Shown: piece after piece, positions 11,330 through 22,847 of the stretch
Numbering within the stretch: the stretch's first letter is position 1
Layout of the letters: each line of letters opens with the position of its first letter
Assembly (NCBI GenBank): GCA_021234155.1
Contig: JAJEKV010000206.1
Coordinates: 992,001-1,056,000 of the forward strand
Origin: Isoetes taiwanensis
Taxonomy: Eukaryota; Streptophyta; Lycopodiopsida; Isoetales; Isoetaceae
Reading direction: 5' to 3'
DNA length: 64,000 nt
Notes under the pieces: generated by a model
Told to the model about the DNA's origin: nothing
The model's database searches: none
The model's input: the letters and a program-made list of their open reading frames with translations, nothing else
Program-made: the position numbers and the translations under genes

Positions 11330-11372
11330 ACGTATATAAGAATGTCCTGTAAAAAGGACATTCTTAAAACGT
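11330..11372. mobile_element. Small hairpin element flanked by ACGT
   Basis: ACGT (11330-11333) is followed by a 35-bp near-perfect palindrome, AAGAATGTCCT GTAAAA AGGACATTCTT, and a second ACGT (11369-11372). Copy B of the same locus has only CCTATACGTCATG here, so the hairpin and the larger element to its right are both absent from the homologous site. It is either a tiny foldback insertion or the left edge of the larger element. Confidence 0.7.
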
Positions 11373-11422
11373 GAAGTTTGCTTAGGATAAATTCTGGCAG
11401 AGCATTTCTGCGGCTATGGCGT

Positions 11423-11532
11423 CCGAAACTCCGGCGATGGCGCCTTGTTTCTTTGACGGTGCTAGGTCTAGGTTCTTCCGAAACTCCGGCGATGGCGCCT
11501 TGTTTCTTTGACGGTGCTAGGTCTAGGTTCTT
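11423..11532. repeat. 55-bp tandem duplication
   Basis: CCGAAACTCCGGCGATGGCG begins at 11423 and again at 11478; the two 55-bp copies are identical. It lies inside the TIR element and is absent from copy B. Confidence 0.95.
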
Positions 11533-12128
11533 GGATGATCCGCCGATGTTATGTCTGCTGTTCTTTTGTGTTCCTGTTTTTCCCTAATCTCCTTGATCTT
11601 CGCAGAAAATAGCGAGTTCTTGATGTAGGCCCTGTATCGGATTTTCTTCCTAAATCTAAAGTTTCTTGTGTTCCTTTTCTTGTCAGGTTCTTGTTGGATC
11701 TAATGCACAACAGCAGCTGGTGGGTATCTGGCCTTTGGTGCTGGGAAGGGAACGTAACTTACAGATCCGAGACACAAGGGGACGGTCTGCGGCAGCAAGG
11801 ATATCATTGATGTCAGATTGAAAGAAAAATGAAGGCACAGAGGCCGAACCCACAGCAGATCCGGTGCTTTCTTCACTGCTGCAAACTCTGAGCTCGTTAT
11901 TGAGCAGCAACCTGCTAACCAGCTCCTCCCAAAGCCGATTTGCTTGTGTAGAGGCCTTCCCAAAGCGGATTTGTGCAACTGTACAGTTTTAAAAACAACA
12001 GCAGCCATTTTTCCTTTGGCAAGGCATAGAGGAATTACTCTGTTTAAATCTTTTTTGAAAGGAATCCGTTGCTGGAGCTTTGGTCTCACCGAGGTTCAAC
12101 TCCTTGGCCAGTAATGAGAAAAACGATT

Positions 12129-12240
12129 AGAATGCAAGTGAAAATCCCAGAATGCAAGTAATAGCTCAGAATGCAAGCACAATTCACAGAATGCAAGTAA
12201 AAGCATAGAAGGTTAAGTAAAAAATCTAGAATGCAACCAC
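12129..12240. repeat. Subterminal short repeats AGAATGCAAG
   Basis: AGAATGCAAG or a close variant occurs about five times at roughly 20-bp spacing, within 200 bp of the right terminal repeat of the TIR element. Clustered subterminal repeats of this kind serve as transposase binding sites in hAT and CACTA families. That role is inferred here from position only. Confidence 0.7.
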
Positions 12241-12313
12241 GCATGACATTCCGGAAAAGAATACATGCCATGTGGCAGCATGCTATTGGCTTATAAGCCA
12301 GAATTTATCCTAA

Positions 12314-12976
12314 GGGTGGAATCACACTAGTGACTGCCCAAAACTGTGTTTTTTATGTCTTGGACGGGTTGCAGATGCCCAAAAAAACTGGGTATCACAT
12401 CTGCGCCCAAGAACGAACTGCCATGTCAGAAATATCTCTGAAGCAACGGATGAACCCTAAAATCATCTCTTGCAGCTCCGATTCTGCCCTGATTCTGCTC
12501 TGGAGTCGCTCAGGTTCCTGAAAAAGATTAGCATTACCTGTTTATCCAGAATCGGTTCTTCAATCAACGATTTTGGGCATGTTCAGTGACGATTTTGGGG
12601 CTGATTAGCTCGATTTTAGGTTGATCCGATTCGGTTTTCTTGCTGCTGAGGCATCAATATAAATTCCTTTCGCAAAACCGGCTTCAATCCGCGTGAATCC
12701 AGTGCTAAATCGTTCCAATCTGCGCAGCCTTTGAAGCAGGAAGAACCCTAATATTTGCTCTTCGATTTTTTTTCTGCAACGTGGCTCTGAGGTGGCAGTG
12801 GCCAAGATCTTGGTCAGGGGGTAACCCCCGACCAGGAATATGTACCCCGCCCAGGAAAAATTGCATCCTGGGCACCCCAAGTGTGATAGAGGGGGCGCCC
12901 ATGAATTTAAAAAACAGACATTTGATTGGTGGATTGAAAATTAGGCTCATGGGCGGCCACAAGTGTGATTCCACCC
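12314..12976. mobile_element. PIF/Harbinger-type MITE, 663 bp, TSD TAA
   Basis: The element starts GGGTGGAATCACACTAGTG and ends with the inverted form (CAAGTGTGATTCCACCC), a terminal repeat of about 27 bp with a few mismatches. It is flanked by TAA (12311-12313 and 12977-12979). Removing the element plus one TAA restores the terminal repeat of the surrounding TIR element exactly, which proves the insertion point. A 3-bp TWA target duplication and a GGG-start terminal repeat are hallmarks of the PIF/Harbinger superfamily. There is no transposase frame. The order of events is: TIR element first, this MITE second. Confidence 0.9.
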
Positions 12977-13087
12977 TAAGCAAACTTTACGTCATGAAAG
13001 ATACAAAAATATGGCGCTGCCACAGATATGCCGACGTGGCAAGGATATTTAAACATGGACACGGAAAAGCTCGGAAATAGAGAAACA

Positions 13088-16000
13088 ATGGCTATGGCGC
13101 CAATGCCACATGTCTTCACGTTTCGACAGAGCACTTCTTTGGAATGGGAAGCTTCATATACTTCTGCCCACGCACTGTAAGCTAAAATTTTCCTGCCTTT
13201 AATCTCGAATGAGGTATACCATTGGATTTGAAGCCTAATGTTGATTTGATCGGCAATTTTGGGCCTCAGAATTGTAGATAATCTAAGCAAATTATGCAAG
13301 GAACGCCCCATAAACGAGTCTCTTGAGCTTCTGGAGCAAAGGGAAATTAAATTATCTCGAAGCAATGCTTGTTTTATCTTGGAGCAGTGTTCCAGAAAGA
13401 AAGACCTGGAATGCGGTAAACGAGTTCAGATTCTTATTGGACAGACTGGAAGCTACCCATCTGAGGATTTGGGTAATATCCTCATTTATCTTTTTTCTGT
13501 TTCTAGATGCCTACCTGAAGCAAATCAGATGTTTAACAAGGTTTGGCAATCAAGTGTGCATTGGAACAGAATTATTTCAGCCCATACCGACAATGGTCAA
13601 GCTGACTTTGCTCTTAAATTATATCATAGAATGCAAGTATTAGGTGTGAAGGATGACAGACACGTTCTTCTTGCAATTCTGAGGGCATGCAGGTTGTCAT
13701 CACCGTTTATCCAGCAAGGTAGGCTTGTGCACGAATGGATTATTTCGAGTGGTATGCAATGTGATATTGTCCTTTCGAACACCCTTATTGATATGTACTC
13801 AAAATGCTGGAGCCTGGACGAGGCATGCAAAGCCTTCAGCTATATGTCAAAACCAGATGTAGTATCCTGGAATGTACTAATAGCTGCATATATCCAGCAT
13901 TCGAAAAGCAATTTTGCCCTGGTGTGTTTTCATATTATGGAGCATGAGGATATAGAACCAGACAGAGTTACATATTTATGTATTTTAAAAGCATGTAGCA
14001 ACGTGAAGGTAATCGCATATGGCAGATACATACATGAGAAAGTCCTTGAAAGTAAGCTTGCGTTGGACATTGCCCTTGGAAATACTCTTGTCGATATGTA
14101 TTCCAAGTGCGGGATCCTTGGAGAAGCGAGAAAAGCTTTCAATGCTTTGCCAAGGAGAAACGTGGTATCATGGAATGCAATGCTTGCTGGATATGCCCAT
14201 AGTGGCGAGGGTGTTTTAGCCATGGAAGGTTTTGCTGATATGAAGCACGAGGGCTGTAAACCAGATAAAGTTACATTTGTAAGTGTGCTACAAGCATGTG
14301 CCAACACTGGTGCTGTGAACCATGGGCGGTTCATCCATGAGCAGGTGATGGAAAATGGATTCGAGAGGGATAAGGTTGTTGGGAATACACTTGCTGACAT
14401 GTATATCAAATGTGGGAGTTTAGAAGATGCATGGCGCATTTTTGACATAATGCCAAGGCGAGATGTGGTGTCATGGAACATAATGATTGCAGGATATGTT
14501 TCCTATTTTGGAGGAGGTTCTGCCTTCGAATGTCTTGAGGACATGCAACATGAGGGAATTCAACCAGATCAAGTTACGTTCTTGAATATTTTGAAAGCAT
14601 GTAGAGGTATTGAGACTACACAGGACAACCAGAAAATCATTGATTATGGAGTCAATTCTGATATACTTAGGAGCTTAGAAGAGGCATGCGCCTTAAGTGA
14701 TACTAGTAGTTATAGAATGGTAGCACAAGGTGCTTCCTTAACATGTTGCAGGAATGAAGCTATAGGCCAGTGTAGGCACATTCATCAAATGATAATAGAA
14801 ATGGGAATAAAGATGGACATTCCTGTCGGTAATACCCTTATTGATATGTATGCAAAATGTGGAAGTTTGCAGGAGGCATGCAAGGTGTTCCGCAGCCTTC
14901 AGAACTTAAATGTAGTAACTTGGAATGCTATGATTGTAGGATATGCCCAGAATGGGTTTGGCCTTTTTGCATTACAATGTTACAACAACATGCAAAGAGA
15001 AGGCATGAAGCCAGATAAAGTCACATTTTTGGGCGTTTTGAAAGCGTGTGGCTGTGTTAATTCCTTAGAGGATGGTAGATATGTCCATCAACAGATCCTG
15101 GAAGCTGACCTACAATCTGACAGTCTGATAAGAAACACCCTTATAAATATGTATGCCAACTGTGGAAGCTTAGGGGAGGCCCTTGAAGCGTTTGATAAAT
15201 TATCATGCAAAGATGTGGTTTCATGGAATGTAGTGATTATTGGACATACAGAGAATGGTGAAGGCATGCTTGCCTTACAATGTTATGACGAGATGCTTTA
15301 CGAGGACGTGAAGCCTCTTAGAGCCACTTATGTTGGCATCTTACAGGCTTGTGCAAATATCAGATCCATAGAGCATGGCAGGTGGATCCATGAATGCATT
15401 ATTGGCCAGGAGATCCAATTAGATGTCACTTTGGGAAGCACCCTTATTGATATGTATGCAAAATGCAGGAACATGCTGGAGGCACATAATGTCTTCGACA
15501 AATTGAATTGTCGAAATGTTGTGTCCTGGAATGCCTTACTTGCTGGTTATGTCGAGGAAAATGAAGGCAGTATTCCCTTTGGTCTGTTTGCTGATATGCA
15601 GAACCAGGGCTTTAAGCCAGATAGAGTGACATTTTTGTGCATGCTGAAGGCATGTACTCGTGTTGGGACCATAGAAGATGGCAGATACATCCATGAGAAG
15701 GCTTTAAGTTATGACATACAATGGGATATGATGATCGTGAGCTCCCTAGTGGATATGTATGCTAAATGCAGCAGCTTAGAAGAGGCTCGCAGGATATTCT
15801 GTAAATTACCGGTTCCAAATGTGGTGATATATAATGCCATTATTGCTGGATATGCTCGAGTTGGCCAATTTGTATTGGCTGTGCAATGCTTCAAGGATAT
15901 GGAGCTGAGCGGTATCAAACCAAATGATGCAACATTTGTTGCACTTCTAACTGCATGCAGTCATGCAGGCCTCATAGAAGAGGGCTGCAGTTATTTCAAA

Positions 16001-16306
16001 TGTATGATCGAATATGGAATAGATCCAAATTTGTTACATTGCAATTGCATGGTTGATGTTCTGGGTCATGCAGGGTACTTCAAAGAAGCTGAAGACTTGC
16101 TGTTAACCACTATTCAACCCAATATTTCTGGCTGGAAGTCACTATTGGATGCCTCCAGAGTGCATGGCAATATGGAGCTAGCAAGACGATGCTTCAATCA
16201 GATAATTCATGCAGATCCTTATGCCTTTGCAAAATATATTTTTCCTGGTAATCAAGAATGGACTTCACCTGAGGGAAAGCAAAATGATAATAGGTTTATA
16301 GAGTAG
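13088..16306 (+). CDS. PLS-class pentatricopeptide repeat protein, intact, two exons
   Basis: I model exon 1 at 13088-13176 (MAMAPMPHVFTFRQS...), intron 13177-13269 (GCACT|GTAAGC ... CCTCAG|AATTG) and exon 2 at 13270-16306; the join is in phase and gives 1041 residues. Without this splice the large frame has no ATG until about codon 90, so the short first exon is well supported. The Arg/Ser/Thr-rich start fits organelle import. Eight P-L-S repeat triplets follow, each marked by VVSWN-LIAGY, then EM-GI-PD-VTF and LIDMYAKCGSLEEA (VHWNRII, then VVSWNVLIAAY through VVIYNAIIAGY). The C-terminus has a degenerate E-like region (NISGWKSLLDASRVHGNMELARRCF) and stops without a DYW deaminase domain. Family members bind organelle transcripts, usually in C-to-U editing, and versions lacking DYW need a partner. 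The target is unknown. The first 296 bases of this gene are duplicated at 37315-37610. Confidence 0.93.
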
Positions 16307-16643
16307 GGGAAGATTGTATGCAAGTATTAGAACTGTCCCAAAGGCCCTTAGTTTTTCCTAGGTCAGAGGGATATTACACATTGTCACGAGGTTTTGGTAT
16401 TCCCCAAGCTGCTCAGTTTGCCCCAGTTGAGAAAGATATTTGGAGAAAATCATAAAGCATCTGTTATGTCCAACCATTACGCTGTTATGGGGATCTTACC
16501 TCATTGTGTAACTGGTGTTATGGGGGCCTATGATCTTATCTTAACTCAATGGTGTTAACTGGCATTTTTTACCAGGTCTTTATAAAGTTGCTTTATAAAT
16601 AAAGGTCTTTATAAAGTTGGTCTTTATAAAGTTGCTTTATCCC
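16307..16643. other. PPR 3' flank with short tandem repeats
   Basis: No gene is seen. GGTCTTTATAAAGTTG occurs three times between about 16575 and 16632. This lies next to a candidate Helitron 5' end at 16644. Confidence 0.6.
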
Positions 16644-16929
16644 TCTATATATATGATTACTAAAAAAAACCGGCGCCAAAAAGTATTTTGGAATTATGTA
16701 TGACTTTTAGGCGCCCTTTTTCTATTCCCGACAAACACCCATTTGTTTCCGGCAATGAAGGCCTTACAGTACAGCCGCTGTGCTTCATCTGGCTACTCGC
16801 CTATACTCGCTTGCCTCACCTAAACCGAAGCACCGTCTACCTGTTCGCCTAAATAGAATCGCGATCGCACCCTCTAGGTAAGGCACCTTCCCTCTATGAA
16901 TTGCAAGCCAAATTATTAAACTTTTAGTA

Positions 16930-17350
16930 TGATGGTTGCAGAACTCCTGTAGCGCCAAGCAACTGAAAGCCGGGGACTCTGCAAAAAAACCCTCCGGTAA
17001 GTTGTTAAATTCGCTTCAGTTTGGAAAATTTCCATACCCTGGGCCTTGCTCCCCTGTTTTTTCCTTGCAGAGTCCCTTCCTTCCTTGATAACAGATCTAA
17101 TTCTGCTTATGCTTCATTTAGTCCTTTGATTCCAATGCATCTTTTGCTTGAATTGTCAAACTATTTAATCCTTTATAGCGTCAATTTAATTGATTCCGGT
17201 GCCCAAACAAACTTCAATTTTGACATGAGGGAGTTGCAAATTTTGCTCCGAAACTGAGAAGACCAAATTGTACGTTTGTTATGGTGCTTGCAGAACTCCA
17301 GGGCAAAGCCGGCGCCCAGTGCAAAGAAAAAACCTCCGGTAAGTTTTGCT
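16930..17350. repeat. Two exon-like duplicated blocks
   Basis: ATGGTTGCAGAACTCC ... CTCCGGTAAGTTGTT (about 16930-17008) and ATGGTGCTTGCAGAACTCC ... CTCCGGTAAGTTTT (about 17281-17348) share the same beginning and end. Each looks like a tiny exon with a TGCAG acceptor and a GGTAAG donor. No protein is recognisable. They may be leader exons of the Helitron transcript. Confidence 0.5.
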
Positions 17351-18739
17351 GTTCAATACTTATCTTAATTTTAGTATTCAATTTTTTAAAGCTTTGAATT
17401 GAAAATTGCTTCCAGTGATCACTCAAAACATGAGCACCTCATCTATGCTTAGAAAATTTTGAGAACCCTCCATGGATTTGCAAGGTCGGAATTATGATTT
17501 TACCTAGAGATTAAACGTCCTTGACTGCAAACCCGTTTCATTTAATGGGCTAAAACAATTTTCCTGAGAATAGAGCCTGTTATGTATAAATTTTGAGAAG
17601 GCTCTATCGATTTACAGGGTCGGAATTATAATTCGATGCCTAGAGATTAGAAATCCTTGAGTGCAAAGCCATGAATCGATTCTGCAAGCCCAGGCAGTTT
17701 TGAGAAATGAAGCGAAATAGACAGTAGAAAGTTCGACCGTAAAAACAGAATTGCAAGATGCATACAACAGCCCATTTGTGTTGCTCCGTTCAGCCCCTGT
17801 TGTTGGGTTTTGCCGGCCTTGTGTGAGCAAAAAGTAAAAGTAGCCATAAGCATGTTGCTAGAAACGGCTAGATATTTCGTTCATAGCTTTTAGATATAAT
17901 CCAAAGCATCTTTCACTGGTTTTGGCTTTTGGGCTATGCCGGATTTCAGCAAGTTTGCATATAGCTACGGAAATGCAGACCATGCGAGCAGCTGCTGTTG
18001 CACAGGTTAAAATTGCAGCCATGCATCTTGATAGCTTTTGTAGATCGATTTGGATACAGCAGCCCCCATTTCGCTCTGTAAAAGGGGCACGCTTGTGACG
18101 CTCTGTAAAAGGGGCGCTCTTCTTGCGAATCTTCTGTTATATTGTGCAGCATTGAACATGTTAGCACCAGGTTAGGATTCATCCCCATGAGTTGCCCAAC
18201 CTGTTTCATTTATAACAATCTTTACGTTGCTATAGCCAGGCCTGTTCATGGCTGCAAACAGAGCATCCATCTGGCCATGTAAGATGTTAGTATAATGCAA
18301 AGATCCATCGGATACAACCATGCAACCACCGTGTGTGAGGCTGCAAAAAGAGCATGTTCAGGTAGAATTTGAGATGGGTCGCTTGCCCATGCGAGATATG
18401 AATACACATTGATGGAAAAAAAGGATCTGCTTTGTACCCTTGATCTTGCATATGGCAGTAAATAACAATGCATATAGCTTTTCCTTAATACGCATAGCTC
18501 TTGCTAGATTATATGCTTTAATATTTGTTCTTTCACATGTAGCATTAATCAAGGAGTTGGAGAATATTGTGTCTGGGAGTATTGTCCAAGATCAAATTTG
18601 CTCAAATAAAACCAAGATTGGAAATACCAGCAAGTGATCAACATGTCACCTAAGCGTCCCAGGTATAAATTGACTATCACAACATTTTATAGTCGCTAAA
18701 CAATACAATAAACTAATCTAATGTTGTGTGATTTTTTTA
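17351..18739. other. Helitron 5' region without a clear gene
   Basis: No gene is recognised. A short duplication, CGCTCTGTAAAAGGGGC, occurs near 18072 and 18099. GCTGCAAACAGAGCAT near 18251 and GCTGCAAAAAGAGCAT near 18341 are likewise similar. A possible small exon lies around 18540-18660. Confidence 0.4.
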
Positions 18740-20060
18740 TAATCATTATTAGGGTTCAAGCATTAGAAAACTATGATGGTGAAGATCAACATGCTCGAAA
18801 TGAACCAGTGCAAAAAAGAAAGGGTCGCCCAAGGTTGTCACAATTTAATACCCATATTTTGTTTAATTTTTCATTTTGTTATTTCACTAGGGTTTCTAAC
18901 ATTTAACTTCTAATAGATTGCCTGTGCTTGGTTCAAGTGATACTATATGCAATGAGACCACAAAAGTTTTAGGACACCGTAAGCGACAACAAAAGTACTA
19001 TGCTCGAAAAAAATTGAAGAAGATTCCTAGGTAAGCAATTACGCAATTTGATATTCTAGAAACGTGATAAATTAAAATGATGTTTCCATCATTTGGTTAC
19101 AGTAGTGACAAATTGCAAAATTGCCATACGGATCTTGAAGCTTCCAGGTGCAAATCACAAATCTAAATCTTGGTGAATGTACCAATGTACATAATATTAC
19201 TAATAGAGTGTTTGAATCTAACAGGACTGATTGTCCAAAAGTAGACGGTAAACAAGAGCACGGAAATGTTGACCTTGAGCACAAAGAGAAATTATCAACA
19301 GACGAAAAAAGTCATCTAAGGTCAGTATAAAGCTTGCATTTGTTCAAATTCTATATATTTATTTATTATGAGTATGACATTTCTATGCTTTTAACCTCAT
19401 TGATACAAAAGGATATATCCCTAATCACATATTCAAATGGAACAGGAATGGCCATTCAAACTCAAACAGTAAGCAAAAAAATACACCTCCTGACATTGAG
19501 GATGAAGAGCAGCCGTCAAACACAAAGAAAAGAGGCCGTCCAAGGTTAGCACACATTTTATATTGGTCCAAATTCTGTACATTTATTTATTATGAGTATA
19601 GTATCTTCGTATAACACAGCATAGATTTTAGCAGCTTAGCAAGCCAAAGGTTACTACAAAAAATTACTTTTAAACCTTCGTTGACAAGTACAGCCCTCAC
19701 TTGGTGTTGCTGTTGGCCTTGGCCACGCGGTGTCGAAAAGTGTGTGTTGTACTGTTATCGAAGGTTGTGAGAATGTTTTACTAATTCATATCCTAGTTTC
19801 TGATGGTGTTGTTGATAAAAATCCGACACTAATATAGGAATTGGCATATGTTTTAGTAAACATTCGATCGGTACCAAGCCATACGTAGCCGACCTATATG
19901 TACTAAATCATTCTACATCTGATTAACAGATGTTTAACACCATGTTTGATTGATAAATAGAAAAGCTTATCACATCTGATTGACGATTTTTTCATCGTAT
20001 CTATAATAGGCTATCTGCAGCCAATCTAGAAGGCCTTCCTAACGATGAAATAACCAAGAT
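18740..20060 (+). pseudogene. N-terminal AT-hook exons of the Helitron protein
   Basis: Several short open blocks end at consensus donors and are preceded by AG: about 18752-18832, ending VQKRKGRPR; about 18916-19030, with HRKRQQKYYARKKLKKIPR; about 19160-19320; and about 19446-19542, ending TKKRGRPR. RKGRPR and KRGRPR are AT-hook cores, which bind the minor groove of AT-rich DNA. Basic Arg/Lys stretches continue into the next block (ILRRRKYRRDYEAQKRSKK, about 20062-20115), which reads in frame into the Helitron N-terminal domain. The repeated basic exons look like duplicated modules. Introns between them are AT-rich, and one (19560-20010) holds unrelated sequence. Exon borders are by eye. 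Confidence 0.6.
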
Positions 20061-22847
20061 CCTTAGACGTCGAAAATACCGTCGAGACTATGAAGCCCAA
20101 AAAAGATCGAAGAAAATTGCTACCTCAGCAATAAAACAGATACCAGCATGCCCAATAGATCCATTCTCAGTTGGTCCAATAAACAAGCAGAAGACCAATC
20201 TGTGTCATAAAAATGTGAGCCCAAGTTCCATGGAGGCCATATCGAGTATGGCCTCCATGGAACAAAACAACCAAAGTGCTGTCATTACCGTCAACACATC
20301 AAATTGGAACACTGCAGCTCGGCACTGGCAAGACCAAATAGATATGATGCAACAAGACATGAAGCCCGAAGGACACGAACCACTGAAGTGGACAAAAAAA
20401 TGCAGCATATGCCACATTGACTTACTTAACTCCGAAAACATGTCGTTTTGTTGCAACAATGGTCGCCGCCTACTGCCATCTCTCGAACCTCTGCCGCAAA
20501 CCCTAGAGCAACTTTACTCGATCCACGAGTTTTCTAACAAATCGCGTGTCATAAATAATTTGTTCTGTTTCACTGCCCTCGGCGTGGAGGGTGATTTCAT
20601 GGACCTCAAAATGCCGTCATCTTTTGCAATTATGGGCCGTACGTACCATCGGCTCCTATCTGCAGGCATACCTACGAGCACCCTTCATTGGTACATATAC
20701 GACAACTCAATGAGGCATACTATTGCTGCTAATATGCAACTGCCATCCACATGGATTATGCAAGTTGCCACAGTCTTGAATGCCATTAATCCATACGTTA
20801 ATGAACTGAAAACAGTAAAAGAACTACACCCCATGCCCACAAGACTTATGCTCGCAGACCCCTCCACATCAGATGAAATAGCTGCTATTGTCCACGCCAA
20901 CAATAGCATTACTATAAAACCCAGAACTGCAATGGTCTGGATGCGGCACGACCATAATCCTGTATTCCTAAGTATCCTCGATCCTACATATGAACCACTT
21001 CAATACCCATTGTTCTTCCCACATGGTACATTAGGATGGCACCCACATAATGACCAAAAAATGTCCCAAATAGACTGGTACCGAACTAGACTACTTCACG
21101 AGCCTCGCTTTTCACAATTAGGCCGATTGTGCGGTGAGTACCTGGTTGACATGTACTCTAGAGTCGAAGAAGAGCGTCTCAACTACATCGCAACTGAGGG
21201 GTATCGACGAAATCTAACACAGCATGAGGATGACTTCATCGACGACGAGGACGACAATTCGCATTACAAGACTCTCCCAGCATCCTTCCTGGGCTCCAGA
21301 CAATGGTGCGCCGTCCAAGTAGCAGACGCCCTTGCACTCGCAAGGGTCAAAGGAAGACCGATATGACAACCAATCCAGCCTGGCCAGAAATAAAACATAA
21401 ACTACACCCTGGCCAAAACGCATCTGACAACCCTATTGTTGTTGTCCGAGCGTGCCACGAGAGAGTCCAACACGCAAAGAACATTATCCGAAAATATCTC
21501 GGACCCATATCTTACATGATGCATGTCATTGAATTCCAAAAACGTGGACTACCCCATGGACACATCGTTGTAAAGACAGAGCATGAGATCCCAATAGACA
21601 TGATCGATAATCTAATATCTGCCGAACTACCAAAGGACCCCGCACTCCGAGCACTGGTTGAGAAATACATGATCCACAGACACACGAGACGTTGCCTCAA
21701 GGAAAACAACAAATGCTGCTACAACTACCCAAAACCGTTGAACCCAATGACACACATCGATGAAAAGGGATACGTACAATACAGACGTCGAACAGAAGAA
21801 GACGTGAACGTCGTTCCGCACATCCCATTTCTATTGAGAGAAATGGACTGCCATGTCTATGTCGACGTCGCATCGACCGTGCATATATTCGCATACCTTT
21901 ACGGCTACATATACAAAGGCTTTGACACGGCTCGTTTTCACATCGATCGTGCAAAGCACACACCGAGCACAAACATCTCGAAACCATCTGTCACGACAGA
22001 CACTAGTGATCACAGTCGCACAAAAAATGAAATCCAAGATTATATTTCTACACGATATCTATCATCCATGGAAGCCACATGGAGAATCATGTCCTACCAC
22101 ATGACTGAAAAACACCCCTCCGTAAAGTGCCTCCCCCTACATCTAGAAGGGCACAACAGAAACTGTTTCAGAAACACATCCACAAACACCGGAATCTCCC
22201 TGTTAGACAGATATTTCCTACGACCGCTTGCTCCCAAGTTTGACCCCGTTACCTACATCGAGTATAACGAACAATACACTTCCACTACATACAGACCAGG
22301 CATTGTCCTCAGGCCCACCGACCATCTAGAGCAAAAAGCCGCAGGCACAACCCAAAACATCATCCACGAAAGAACAAGAGGGCAGTTAATCTGTAGAATA
22401 CGACTACTACTTCCAAAGGTTGGAGAGCCCTTTTACCTTAGACTAATCCTACTCCACAAAGCCGCACGATCTTGGGACGAACTCAAAATTCACGACGAAA
22501 AACGGTACGAAACATATCAAGAAACCGCGCAGGCCATGGGATTAATTGCACCAGCAACCGAAGCCATAACAGTAATGCAGGAGGCAATCTCATGCCTACA
22601 GACCCCGTCACAACTACGATTCGTATTCGCGTTACTAATACTAGATTCTGGACCAGCACTCCAACTATGGGAAACATTCCAAGACCACATGATAGCCGAC
22701 TTTCTACAACAATACCCGGAAAATCAATCACCGCCAAAGAATAAAAGCCTCCTAGCCATCAACAACATCTTGATCCAACACGGAACCAACATCGAAGCTT
22801 TTCGGCCTGCGCCTACAAGACAACATCCCATGCAGAGAAGTACGTAA
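20013..22847 (+). pseudogene. Helitron Rep (HUH) region, frameshifted
   Basis: The first frame, to 21366, carries the Helitron-like N-terminal domain: a zinc-knuckle-like CSICHIDLLNSENMSFCCNNGR, then FTALGVEG, GRTYHRL and LHWYIYD. A one-base shift near 21357 breaks the conserved GRP-TDM-TNPAWPEI stretch. The second frame, to 22847, holds the Rep nuclease: VIEFQKRGLPHGHIV with the HUH-type histidines (HGH), DCHVYVDV, YLYGYIYKG, and the two-tyrosine motif EIQDYISTRYLSSMEATWRI. Rep nicks and joins single strands during rolling-circle transposition. Both catalytic motifs are present, but the frameshift here and those downstream make a full protein impossible from this copy. A 17-bp perfect inverted repeat lies at 20225-20263. 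Confidence 0.9.

Larger units (their letters stand above)
11373..12988. mobile_element. TIR element with ACGT target duplication (contains nested Harbinger-type MITE)
   Basis: The left end GAAGTTTGCTTAGGATAAAT (11373 on) is matched in inverted orientation at the right end, split by a later insertion: ATTTATCCTAA (12303-12313) and GCAAACTTT (12980-12988) join to give the complement. The terminal inverted repeat is 26 bp with one mismatch. ACGT flanks both sides (11369-11372, 12989-12992), and the homologous site in copy B carries one ACGT (37216-37219), showing the empty site. Inside are a 55-bp tandem duplication (11423-11532) and, near the right end, a spaced repeat of AGAATGCAAG (12129-12240). 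No transposase frame is seen, so it is non-autonomous. Confidence 0.85.

Noticed and set aside
13259-13270. PPR gene starting at a TTG at 13259
   Set aside because: A GT-AG intron joining 13088-13176 to 13270 gives an ATG start, correct phase and a plausible transit peptide.
12976-13365. 129-codon minus-strand frame conserved at 37212-37592
   Set aside because: It is antisense to the PPR gene 5' end. It is conserved only because the two loci are recent duplicates.
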